DNA from: Enterovibrio norvegicus DSM 15893
GTDB lineage: Bacteria > Pseudomonadota > Gammaproteobacteria > Enterobacterales > Vibrionaceae
Reading direction: 5' to 3'
DNA length: 64,000 bases
Assembly (NCBI RefSeq): GCF_900115495.1
Contig: NZ_FOWR01000024.1
Coordinates: forward strand, 24,107 to 88,106
Part shown: piece after piece, positions 42,499-50,398 of the stretch
How positions within the stretch are numbered: the first letter of the stretch is position 1
Layout: each line of letters opens with the position of its first letter
Made by a program: the position numbers and the translations under genes
Notes under the pieces: generated by a model
Database searches by the model: none
Seen by the model: the letters and a program-made list of their open reading frames with translations, nothing else
Told to the model about the DNA's origin: nothing

Positions 42499-42537
42499 TA
42501 AAAATACGGGAAAAACAAAATAGGATACCGATGCCAT
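42484..42537 (-). CDS. pyrL: pyrBI leader peptide
   Basis: A 17-residue reading frame, MASVSYFVFPVFLEKAS, starting at 42537 and ending with TGA at 42484-42486, inside the attenuator hairpin. Its codons are U-rich (UAU UUU GUU UUU CCC GUA UUU UUA), giving the pause sites expected when UTP is low. It is shorter than the 44-residue E. coli PyrL and shares no clear sequence with it, but the layout is the same. No strong Shine-Dalgarno sequence is visible. A second 13-codon ORF (42592-42551) lies upstream in the same transcript. Confidence 0.7.
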   Translation of the reverse strand: MASVSYFVFPVFLEKAS

Positions 42538-42613
42538 GTAATGGCAGGTTTTAGCGGTGTTCTTTTGTGCTAAATTTGGCATTCCGATTCATTTTTTCGA
42601 CAAATTGCTGAGA

Positions 42614-42641
42614 ATTATACGCCCATTTTCGGTCGGCGCAA
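42614..42641 (-). promoter_or_regulatory. pyrL-pyrBI promoter
   Basis: On the minus strand, -35 TTGCGC (42636-42641) and -10 TATAAT (42614-42619) are 16 bp apart, about 75 bp upstream of pyrL. Confidence 0.7.
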
Positions 42642-42757
42642 GAGGTGGAAAGCGTGTGAAGAAGGGGAGGCGTATCGTCGCTTTTACGCCTTCTTTATCG
42701 ACTTTGCCTGAGCGAGTTCGGAGAATAATTGATGTAACGACAGCGTGTTAGACACAA

Positions 42758-42786
42758 AAAAAGCACGCATTCTCTGCGTGCTTTGT
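42758..42786 (-). terminator. argF terminator
   Basis: AAAGCACGCA and TGCGTGCTTT form a hairpin with a TTCTC loop. The minus-strand RNA continues with a U-run. Confidence 0.85.
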
Positions 42787-42831
42787 TTATATCAAAGCGG
42801 ACTGAGCGCTTTGTTACAGAGCGCCATTGGA

Positions 42832-43836
42832 TTAGCTACCGAGCGTGGCAACCATCACGGCTTTGATGGTGTGCATACGGTTTTCGGCTTCATCAAAGAC
42901 GATCGAAAAGTCAGACTCGAACACGTCTTCGGTCACTTCTAACCCTTTCATGCCGTACTTTTCAGCCACTTCTGCACCAAGGGTGGTTTCGTCATTGTGG
43001 AAGGCAGGCAAACAATGCATGAATTTCACATGCGGGTTGCCTGTTTTCTTCACCATGTCCATGTTTACCTGGTAAGGCGTCATGACTGCAACACGTTCAT
43101 CCCAGGCTTCTTTCGACTCGCCCATAGAGACCCACACATCGGTATAGAGGAAATCACAGCCTTTCACGCCTTCTTCAACGTTTTCTGTCAAAGTGATTTG
43201 CGCGCCGGTTTCCTTGGCGATGGCTTTGCACTGTTCGACCAAGGTGTCTTCAGGCCAGAACTGTTTGGGGGCAACAAGGCGGATGTCCATGCCCATTTTG
43301 GCTGCACCAACCATCAGGGAGTTCCCCATGTTGTTGCGTGCGTCGCCCAAATAGGCAAAGGCCATTTCGTGCAATTGTTTGCCGCGGCCGTGTTCTTGCA
43401 TCGTGAGGAAGTCGGCAAGAATCTGGGTTGGATGGAATTCGTCAGTCAGGCCATTCCACACAGGCACACCTGCATATTTACCCAATTCTTCAACAATGGC
43501 TTGCCCATGACCGCGATACTCGATGCCATCGTACATGCGACCAAGTACGCGAGCTGTGTCTTTCATCGATTCTTTATGGCCGATTTGCGAGCCTGAAGGG
43601 CCGATATAAGACACTTGAGCACCTTGATCAAACGCGGCGACCTCAAAGGCACAGCGCGTGCGGGTAGAGGCTTTTTCAAAGATCAGGGCGATGTTTTTAC
43701 CCTTTAGTTTTTGCTGCTCATATCCGTTGTATTTTGCTTTTTTGAGATCGGCAGACAAAGACAACAGGTGTTCAATCTCGCGAGGAGTGAAATCCAGAAG
43801 TTTGAGAAAATTCCGGTTGCGCAGATTAAAAGCCAT
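42832..43836 (-). CDS. argF: ornithine carbamoyltransferase
   Basis: A 334-residue enzyme making citrulline from ornithine and carbamoyl phosphate. Motifs are [16 protein letters not shown] (carbamoyl phosphate), [11 protein letters not shown], and FMHCLPAFH (ornithine site). The ATG at 43836 gives the family N-terminus [18 protein letters not shown]; the reading frame upstream lacks homology. Tandem ARG boxes lie 85-125 bp upstream, indicating repression by ArgR, so it is the anabolic type even though arcA is the next gene upstream. Confidence 0.96.
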   Translation of the reverse strand: MAFNLRNRNFLKLLDFTPREIEHLLSLSADLKKAKYNGYEQQKLKGKNIALIFEKASTRTRCAFEVAAFDQGAQVSYIGPSGSQIGHKESMKDTARVLGRMYDGIEYRGHGQAIVEELGKYAGVPVWNGLTDEFHPTQILADFLTMQEHGRGKQLHEMAFAYLGDARNNMGNSLMVGAAKMGMDIRLVAPKQFWPEDTLVEQCKAIAKETGAQITLTENVEEGVKGCDFLYTDVWVSMGESKEAWDERVAVMTPYQVNMDMVKKTGNPHVKFMHCLPAFHNDETTLGAEVAEKYGMKGLEVTEDVFESDFSIVFDEAENRMHTIKAVMVATLGS

Positions 43837-43920
43837 GATGAGATCCCTTTCAAAGTTCTTTGTACTTCTAAACAGCGGCTTAGTTACCACTGTAGACACT
43901 AAGCACGATTTTTACGCAGT

Positions 43921-43959
43921 TGCGCACATAAATGCAACAATTTTGAATAAATATTTATA
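43921..43959. promoter_or_regulatory. tandem ARG boxes (ArgR operator) of argF
   Basis: The 18-bp box at 43942-43959 matches the E. coli consensus TNTGAATWWWWATTCANA with one mismatch. A second box at 43921-43938 has three mismatches to the shorter consensus. They are 3 bp apart, the spacing used by hexameric ArgR. Confidence 0.8.
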
Positions 43960-44001
43960 AATCTCGCGTCAATATTCGTATTAGGGCTATCTTCGTGCGA
44001 C

Positions 44002-44030
44002 AAAAAAGCCACCGAAAGGTGGCTTTTGTC
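44002..44030 (-). terminator. arcA terminator
   Basis: AAAAGCCACC and GGTGGCTTTT form a hairpin closed by a GAAA-type tetraloop, followed by a U-run on the minus strand. Confidence 0.88.
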
Positions 44031-44068
44031 AGTCGTGTGGCGGTTTGTTAATGGCCGATAATGCGTGA

Positions 44069-45289
44069 TTACAAGCCTTCGCGCTCAATCGGGCAGCTCA
44101 TACAGCGCGCGCCGCCGCGGCCTCTTCCTAATTGGTCGCCGGGGATCGGCAGTACTTTGATGCCTGCTTTGTCGTATTTTTCGTTGGTGTAGACATTGCC
44201 TTCGTAACCAATGACAACGCCTGGGCGAACGGTGAGTACGTTATTGGCATCATTCCATTGTTCGCGTTCTGCTTCGAAGCTATCCCCCCCTGTGGTGATG
44301 ATATTGAGCTGGGGTATGTTTAGTGCCTTTTCGATGGCATGAAGGAAGTAATCCACTTCCGTGACTTTCACATCGCCTTTTCCCGCATCGGCTAAACGCC
44401 AGCATTGCAGGTCTTTACGCATCACTTCTGGATAAACAGAGAAGGTATCAAGATCCATGTGGGTCATGACTGTGTCTAAGTGCATGCAAGAGCGGTGTTT
44501 CGGCAGATTAATCGCAATCACTTCTTTTGCTTGCCCATGTTTGAACAGGCTGCGCGCCAAGGCTTCAACACCTTGAGGTGTTGTGCGTTCAGACATGCCG
44601 ACAAGCACGGCACCGTTACCGATCACCAGCACATCACCACCTTCGACCATGGCATTGTCATAGTCACGTTGCTCTTCGCCGAGATAGGTGTGGAAGCTTG
44701 AGGATGCGAAGGTAGGGTGCCAGCGATAAATGGCGCGTAGATGATTGGTTTCACGCTGACGTGCAGGCTTCGCCATTGGATTCAGTGATACGCCACCATA
44801 AACCCAGCATGACGTATCACGCGTGAATAAGTGGTTAGGAAGTGGGTCGATAATAAAATCGGTGCGCTCATGCATCGCTTGCATCATAGAAGGTGATTGC
44901 AAGGGGAAGTCAATGTAGCTCAATCCCCCTAAAAGAATGTGCGCCAATTCTTCATCACTGAGGGTTTGCAAATAACCTCGCACATCTTGTGCAAACTGAT
45001 AACCCAGTCGGTATTCGCCCACTTGCATGTCAAGTAGCCAGTTTTTGGCTTCTGGAATGGCCAAGGTTTCAGCCAGCAAGTCGTGTAACAGGAGGACTTC
45101 TACGCCTTCACCACGGAGTGTTTTTGCGAATTCGTCATGTTCTTCGCCGGCACGTTCTACGGCCAACACATCATCAAATAACAAATCTTTGTAGTTTGAT
45201 GGCGTAAGGTGGTTTAGCGCGCGCTCTGGACGATGAAGCATCACACGCTTCAACTTTCCAACTTCTGAACCCACATATAGCTGACTCAT
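44069..45289 (-). CDS. arcA: arginine deiminase
   Basis: A 406-residue enzyme converting arginine to citrulline and ammonia, the first step of the ADI pathway used for acid resistance and anaerobic ATP. Conserved elements are [37 protein letters not shown] and the C-terminal [13 protein letters not shown] with the catalytic cysteine. No carbamate kinase or arginine/ornithine antiporter gene is next to it here; argF is the downstream neighbour. It has its own terminator, so it is not in one operon with argF. Confidence 0.95.
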   Translation of the reverse strand: MSQLYVGSEVGKLKRVMLHRPERALNHLTPSNYKDLLFDDVLAVERAGEEHDEFAKTLRGEGVEVLLLHDLLAETLAIPEAKNWLLDMQVGEYRLGYQFAQDVRGYLQTLSDEELAHILLGGLSYIDFPLQSPSMMQAMHERTDFIIDPLPNHLFTRDTSCWVYGGVSLNPMAKPARQRETNHLRAIYRWHPTFASSSFHTYLGEEQRDYDNAMVEGGDVLVIGNGAVLVGMSERTTPQGVEALARSLFKHGQAKEVIAINLPKHRSCMHLDTVMTHMDLDTFSVYPEVMRKDLQCWRLADAGKGDVKVTEVDYFLHAIEKALNIPQLNIITTGGDSFEAEREQWNDANNVLTVRPGVVIGYEGNVYTNEKYDKAGIKVLPIPGDQLGRGRGGARCMSCPIEREGL

Positions 45290-45891
45290 GATCGTTTCTC
45301 TCTTGAATTTTTATTTACCCCATCTTGCGTTATGTCTGCGTTTGTCTTTTGTTCTGTGAAGAGAAATTGGCTTTCTCTCAGATCCTGATAGCAAACGGTG
45401 ACATTGAACGTTTTGATGGGAAAAAATGGAGATTGAGCGACAGAATTCCAAAAGAGGGGCGTAATTTGGCAAAGACGCCTGAATACATGTCGTAAATCCA
45501 TTTACCTTTATGAAAGCGAATACGATGAAACGGCGTCTTTACGGTGCGTGTTACTGCATCTGCGTAAAGGGCTTATCATGTCCGTTTTCTATCCTGTGTG
45601 CGTACTTATGCGAAATGTTTGCACACTATTCCATAATCGAGCCATTTATTAGAGCAAGATACCGCTAACGCTAGGGTTATTTAGCATCTTGTCTTGTTAT
45701 TACTCTGTTCTCAAATAATGACAACCTTGTTCCTTAAGGTCAATTTTACTTTTAATTAGCACGTAAAGGTGTGATTTATTGCTGTGGTAAAGACAGGATT
45801 TAGGGGCGCAAAATTGACGTGAAATCGTCATGGAAAAGCGCATCAATCCGTGCCATAGTTCCCCCGTATTTTCTCAGTCTGGAGTTATCCA
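45290..45891. other. 602-bp gap between divergent arcA and rraB
   Basis: No convincing gene is present. It carries the promoters of two divergent genes. Visible structures are a weak ARG-box-like match just before arcA (45304-45321, three mismatches), a 7-bp inverted repeat CTTTACG/CGTAAAG (45537-45569) and TGACG/CGTCA (45815-45830) upstream of rraB. The middle is AT-rich with no hairpin-plus-U-run that would mark a small RNA. Confidence 0.5.
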
Positions 45892-46299
45892 ATGTCTTAC
45901 GCTGACATTATTGAAGAACAAAAAGCCGAAACACGCGAAATCATTGCTGCACTGCTAGATGACGGCAGCGATCCAGATGCGCTTTACACCATTGAGCACC
46001 ACTTGTCTGCGGACAGCTTTGCTGAATTGGAAACGGCTGCAGTGGAAGCGTTTAAGTTGGGTTTTGAAGTGTTTGAAGCGGAAGAGCTTGAGCTTGAAGA
46101 CGGCAGCACAGTTGTTTGCTTTGACGCGGTAATGGAAACTGCATTGGACGCTGAGCGTATCGACGAGCAAGTAGAAAAGCTCGTCGCTCTGGCAGAAAAA
46201 AACAAGATCGATTATGACGGTTGGGGCACGTACTTTGAGTCTGATGAAGAAGATGACGAAGAAGAAGGTGATCTCGAGGAAGAAGAAGACGCGAAGTAA
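45892..46299 (+). CDS. rraB: regulator of RNase E activity B
   Basis: A 135-residue, strongly acidic protein (RraB/YjgD) that binds the C-terminal region of RNase E and inhibits cleavage of some transcripts. The sequence covers the family from [18 protein letters not shown] to [11 protein letters not shown], then a poly-Glu/Asp tail. GGAG precedes the ATG. It lies beyond argF, as in E. coli, but arcA is inserted between. Confidence 0.95.
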   Translation: MSYADIIEEQKAETREIIAALLDDGSDPDALYTIEHHLSADSFAELETAAVEAFKLGFEVFEAEELELEDGSTVVCFDAVMETALDAERIDEQVEKLVALAEKNKIDYDGWGTYFESDEEDDEEEGDLEEEEDAK

Positions 46300-46314
46300 T
46301 TCACCGTTGTTCAG

Positions 46315-46341
46315 AAAAAAGCCGGCTTGCCGGCTTTTTTT
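46315..46341. terminator. bidirectional terminator between rraB and the MarR-GNAT gene
   Basis: AAAAAAGCCGGC and GCCGGCTTTTTT form a hairpin with a minimal loop, between convergent genes. Confidence 0.88.
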
Positions 46342-46356
46342 GTCGCTAAAAAATGC

Positions 46357-47268
46357 TTACTTCAGTGTTTTCAGCATGCAGACTTCACAATCGCTGTGCC
46401 CTGTGTTTCCCAATGGGCCATCGAGTTGTTTAAAGCCCATCGACGCATAGAGACCGATAGCTTCTTTGAGGCAGGCGGTTGTTTCAAGGTAGCAGGCGTC
46501 ATAGCCCTGTTCTCGCGCAAATTTGAGTGCATGGGCCACCATTCTTCGTGCGAAGCCTTTGCCGCGGAGCACTGGGCGAAAATACATTTTCTGAAGCTCG
46601 CAGGTATTTTCTTGTCCGAGCAAAGGGGCGATACCGCCTCCGCCTAATATTTTCCCATCCTTCTCAACCACCCAGTAAGCCGCATTGTCTGCTTTGTAGC
46701 TTTCACTGAGCGTGTCCAGCGTTGGATCTGCCACGCTGTAGCCTTTGTCTTCGGTGAGACCATATTCGGCAGACACTTTACGAATTACCGCAGCAATGGC
46801 GGCGTTGTCTGCGGGCTCTAACAAGCGAAAGGTAAACCCTTTTTGTTTTTCGCTTTGTTCCATTGCGCGGTTATATCGCGAAAGGGAAGAAGATAGGACA
46901 TCAATTTCATCGCTGTCTAACTGCTCTAGGTACAAGGCAATTTCTTGGTTTATGCCTTCGTGGTGTGCATTTAAGCGTGTTCGTCCTGTGTCGGTGAGCT
47001 GATAGCTTGGTTGTGTGTGGGCAGATTTGACGTGATAGGCGATGTTGTTATTGTTGATTAAGATCGCCAAGGTGCGGTTGGCATTCGCGACATCAATATT
47101 AAGGCGAGAAGCCAATTGATCGGCGTTGAGGTTTTTTTGTTCTAACTCAATCAGAACATGGCATTGGATGGTGGTGAGACCGCTGGTGCCGTAGATATTG
47201 TCCAGCAGCCCTCTATGCCTTAGCAATTGACGCACTAACTGTCGAATTTCAATGGGTCCGGTGTTCAT
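46357..47268 (-). CDS. MarR-type regulator fused to a GNAT acetyltransferase
   Basis: A 303-residue two-domain protein. The N-terminal 140 residues form a MarR-like winged helix ([26 protein letters not shown] within it). The C-terminal half is a GNAT acetyltransferase with the acetyl-CoA loop [11 protein letters not shown] near residue 235 and a [19 protein letters not shown] segment typical of motif B. The ATG at 47268 is preferred, with GAGG upstream; another start lies five codons earlier. E. coli has a stand-alone acetyltransferase, YjgM, at this spot. Substrate and regulon are unknown. Confidence 0.9.
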   Translation of the reverse strand: MNTGPIEIRQLVRQLLRHRGLLDNIYGTSGLTTIQCHVLIELEQKNLNADQLASRLNIDVANANRTLAILINNNNIAYHVKSAHTQPSYQLTDTGRTRLNAHHEGINQEIALYLEQLDSDEIDVLSSSLSRYNRAMEQSEKQKGFTFRLLEPADNAAIAAVIRKVSAEYGLTEDKGYSVADPTLDTLSESYKADNAAYWVVEKDGKILGGGGIAPLLGQENTCELQKMYFRPVLRGKGFARRMVAHALKFAREQGYDACYLETTACLKEAIGLYASMGFKQLDGPLGNTGHSDCEVCMLKTLK

Positions 47269-47610
47269 CCTTAATCCTCTCATGTCCTTAAAAATACTGC
47301 CTTTATGATTGTGCCTGAAAATGGGGCAATTGCACCTGTCGCGTTTACCTTATTCTTGAAAAGCTTAGAAAGAAAACGCCCCAACTTCGATGCTCTTCTT
47401 TTGACTGAGCGCGATGAGACGCCTTGAAATCTGCGCGTTGGTGACACGTGGAAATAAGTTGTACGGCTGTTGCAATACAAAGAGTCGTTTAGTTCGCAGT
47501 TGGCGAGGTCTGGACTGCGTAATGCCTTGATGGTAATTAGAATGTGATATTAAAAATAATTAAACCCGATGCATTCGGGCAGGACAAGGTGTTGGCAAGG
47601 AGTGCCTATT

Positions 47611-48801
47611 ATGGAAAACAAAATGACGTTTCACGGCTCGGGCCGTGAGTACTTCGGGATATGGATAGTCAATATTCTTCTGAGCGTGTTAACGCTCGGG
47701 ATCTATTCAGCGTGGGCGAAAGTGCGCACTAAGCGCTATTTCTATGGAAATACAGAACTGGCCGGTGATCGCTTCGAATATCACGCAACGCCGATTCAAA
47801 TTCTGATTGGACGTATCGTTGCGACCATTGCCGTCATCATCTGGTTTGCTGTTGGGCAGTTCTTTCCTATCGCCTCAATGTTCCTTTTGGTCTTCGGGCT
47901 GCTGGTGATGCCATGGTTGCTCCGAAACAATGCTCGGTTTAATGCAAAGATGACCAGCTTTAGAAACGTGAGACTCAATTTCACGGGCACACTGTTAGGC
48001 GCTTATGGCAACATTTTGGGACGGGGCGCTGTTTTCTGTTTCATCATTTTTGTTGTTGCCATGATTGCGTCAGCGCAAATAAGTGTGGGTGTCACGATAG
48101 GCACGATCTTGGTGGGTATAGCGGTACTGTTTGTTACCTATGCGTGGATCATTAAAGGCATCTCGAGTTATTTCGCCAACGGTTATGGTTACGGCAAGCT
48201 GAAATTTAAGGCTGAGCTTTCAACGGGCTTTTTTGTCCGCACCTATTTATGGGCCATTTTGATCGGGGCAATCACCATGATAGCGGTGAGTATTGCGTCG
48301 GCGTTGGTGACAGGGATTTTCGTCGTGTTCAGTGACCCGTCGTCTTGGGCGGGGATGGATGGCTTTCCTGACAATTTCGACCCTGATAACTTAACGCTCG
48401 ATAACCTGTTCGCGTTTGCCGGTGTCTTCGTGATGCTCATGGTCGGCTACGGTTTGTTTTTCGCGGCCATGTTGGTGGTAACGGCATTTATTGCATGCCG
48501 AACCCGTAACCATGTGTTTAACCAAATGCAGATTGAAGGCATGCCTGACTATCGTTTGGGGTCGAACATGGACACGACGAGTTATGCCTTATTGATCATC
48601 ACCAACTTCTTCTTGCAGGTCTTTACCTTGGGTCTTGCTCGACCATGGGTGAAGGTGAGAACCGCCCGCTATGTGTTATCCGTTACCACTGTGCATGGTG
48701 ATTTGAATGAGTTGACCGCATTTGACGATCAATTAGATGCCAATTCATCCATTGGTGATGAAGTCTCTCAAGCCTTTGATTTGGAAATCGGGATCGGGTA
48801 A
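47611..48801 (+). CDS. yjgN: DUF898 inner membrane protein YjgN
   Basis: A 396-residue polytopic membrane protein of the DUF898 family, with six or more hydrophobic segments. The DUF898 motif appears twice, near each end: SVLTLGIYSAWAKVRTKRYF (about 30-50) and FTLGLARPWVKVRTARYV (about 338-358), an internal duplication. The start at 47611 follows AAGGAG. It shares one base with the M48 peptidase start (TAATG), so the two are translationally coupled. Function is not established. E. coli yjgN is likewise near valS. Confidence 0.92.
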   Translation: MENKMTFHGSGREYFGIWIVNILLSVLTLGIYSAWAKVRTKRYFYGNTELAGDRFEYHATPIQILIGRIVATIAVIIWFAVGQFFPIASMFLLVFGLLVMPWLLRNNARFNAKMTSFRNVRLNFTGTLLGAYGNILGRGAVFCFIIFVVAMIASAQISVGVTIGTILVGIAVLFVTYAWIIKGISSYFANGYGYGKLKFKAELSTGFFVRTYLWAILIGAITMIAVSIASALVTGIFVVFSDPSSWAGMDGFPDNFDPDNLTLDNLFAFAGVFVMLMVGYGLFFAAMLVVTAFIACRTRNHVFNQMQIEGMPDYRLGSNMDTTSYALLIITNFFLQVFTLGLARPWVKVRTARYVLSVTTVHGDLNELTAFDDQLDANSSIGDEVSQAFDLEIGIG

Positions 48802-49802
48802 TGACGGAAGGATATGCTTATCCCCCGCAGCAATCGAGCCGAATGCGTGCGACCTTGATGGTATTGGGTGAGACACGTGCTGTGTTGCAATACGAAGACC
48901 ATCGTATTGATTGCCGCTTAGAAGAGATCACATGCACTGAGAAGGTGGGGAATATTCCCATTAAACTTCGCTTTCCTGATGGTGATCTTTTCATTCCTGA
49001 CAATGAAAGTGCATTGCCTGCTTACTTTCTGCAATCCCAAAAAAGCGGATTATCGTGGCTTGAAAGTAGCAAGTTGGCGATCCTCTCTTGCGTGTTCATT
49101 GCCGTTTTGCTCATTGGAGCATTCTTCTACGTTGGGTTGCCCAGTATGAGCAAAGGGATTGTGACTCTTTTGCCTGAGGAAGTGCCTGTAGCTGTTGGTG
49201 AACATGTGCTTTCACAGCTAGACGAGCGCTTGCTGAAACCGTCAGAGCTTCCCATTGAGCAGCGAACGCATATTCAGGCAGAGTTTGATCGACTCGTGGC
49301 TGATTTACCGCCTATGCCAGTGCCTCCTCGCTTGGTTTTTCGTTCTTGGGAGCGAGGGCCGAATGCGTTTGCATTGAGTGATGGGACGGTGATCCTGATG
49401 GATTCTTTAGTCGCGATAGCTGATAGCGATCGCCAACTGAATGCGATTCTGCTTCATGAGCTTGGGCACGTTTACTATCAGCACGTGATGACATCACTCG
49501 TGCAATCTACCTTGGTATCGGTGTCTGTCGCGGTGATCACCGGGGAAAGCACGGGCGTGATTGATACTTTAACGGGTCTGGGAGTGCTGTTTGTCACTGC
49601 GGGATATTCGCGTGAAAATGAAGAAGAGTCTGATGCCTTTTCGGCAACACATTTAATGGCAAAGTATGGTGACACCACTGCGCTTGCTGAGATGTTTGAG
49701 AAACTTAGTGCGGCCCACGGCGCTGAAATGTCGATGGAGTGGTTGAGTTCCCATCCTGATACTAACACGCGTATAGAAGCGGCAAAGCAGTTCAATCCGT
49801 AG
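48801..49802 (+). CDS. membrane-anchored M48 family metallopeptidase
   Basis: A 333-residue protein. An N-terminal cytoplasmic beta-rich domain of about 80 residues precedes a transmembrane helix (about 92-113) and a zinc peptidase domain facing the periplasm, with the HEXXH motif in LLHELGHVYYQH near residue 220 and the third ligand glutamate in EESDAFSATHLM. Its start overlaps the stop of yjgN, so a shared role with that membrane protein is likely. The substrate is unknown; membrane protein or lipoprotein quality control is a guess based on the M48 family. Confidence 0.9.
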   Translation: MTEGYAYPPQQSSRMRATLMVLGETRAVLQYEDHRIDCRLEEITCTEKVGNIPIKLRFPDGDLFIPDNESALPAYFLQSQKSGLSWLESSKLAILSCVFIAVLLIGAFFYVGLPSMSKGIVTLLPEEVPVAVGEHVLSQLDERLLKPSELPIEQRTHIQAEFDRLVADLPPMPVPPRLVFRSWERGPNAFALSDGTVILMDSLVAIADSDRQLNAILLHELGHVYYQHVMTSLVQSTLVSVSVAVITGESTGVIDTLTGLGVLFVTAGYSRENEEESDAFSATHLMAKYGDTTALAEMFEKLSAAHGAEMSMEWLSSHPDTNTRIEAAKQFNP

Positions 49803-49839
49803 GGAAGTATACGCGCAGGTGCCGTATATCACTGTAATG

Positions 49840-49866
49840 AAAAAGCAGCCAGAAGGCTGCTTTTTC
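49840..49866. terminator. bidirectional terminator after the M48 peptidase gene
   Basis: AAAAAGCAGCC and GGCTGCTTTTT form an 11-bp stem with an AGAA loop, between convergent genes. Confidence 0.88.
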
Positions 49867-49905
49867 ATTAATGGGTAACCTGGTTGGTCGGGAACGGATT
49901 GTGCG

Positions 49906-50307
49906 CTACGCGATCATTGAATCATGGTGACAATACCAAGTATTCAGTGTTGCTCTTTTTTGCCATACCTTCTCATGGAAATAGTACGCCATGGTGTTGA
50001 TACAAGGTTCAATCATTGCCATGAGACTGCCCACCAATATGTCTCCTGTTAGCAAATACACGACGGTAAACGCGACACTGAAGTGAACAGCAGCAAAGCT
50101 CGCGGTTTTACGGCCTGGGTTACCGCGCAGTGCATTTTTCAACATCTTGCTCTCCCACGCTTTTTCATGGAAGTAAAAGGCAACGGTGTTGACCATAGGC
50201 TCTACCATGGCAATCAAGCTACCCAGCAGAATATCGCCCGTCAGGACAAACGCGACAGTGAACGCAACGGTAAAGTGAATCACAGCAAAACTTACGGTTT
50301 TTTTCAT
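49906..50307 (-). CDS. DUF2061 membrane protein with two tandem domains
   Basis: A 133-residue membrane protein made of two consecutive DUF2061 units (about residues 1-55 and 65-118). Each has a hydrophobic segment with HFxVAFTVxxxLTGDIL and a VNTVAFYFHEK or INTMAYYFHEK end. The strong similarity of the halves indicates an internal duplication. DUF2061 proteins usually have one such unit; function is unknown. It is monocistronic. Confidence 0.85.
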   Translation of the reverse strand: MKKTVSFAVIHFTVAFTVAFVLTGDILLGSLIAMVEPMVNTVAFYFHEKAWESKMLKNALRGNPGRKTASFAAVHFSVAFTVVYLLTGDILVGSLMAMIEPCINTMAYYFHEKVWQKRATLNTWYCHHDSMIA

Positions 50308-50398
50308 AATCAGTTCCTCATCGGTATGAGCTGATTATTACGAACGATTATCAATTAGGTAAGTTGGTATGCTTTATCTATTCGATAGACAATAACTA

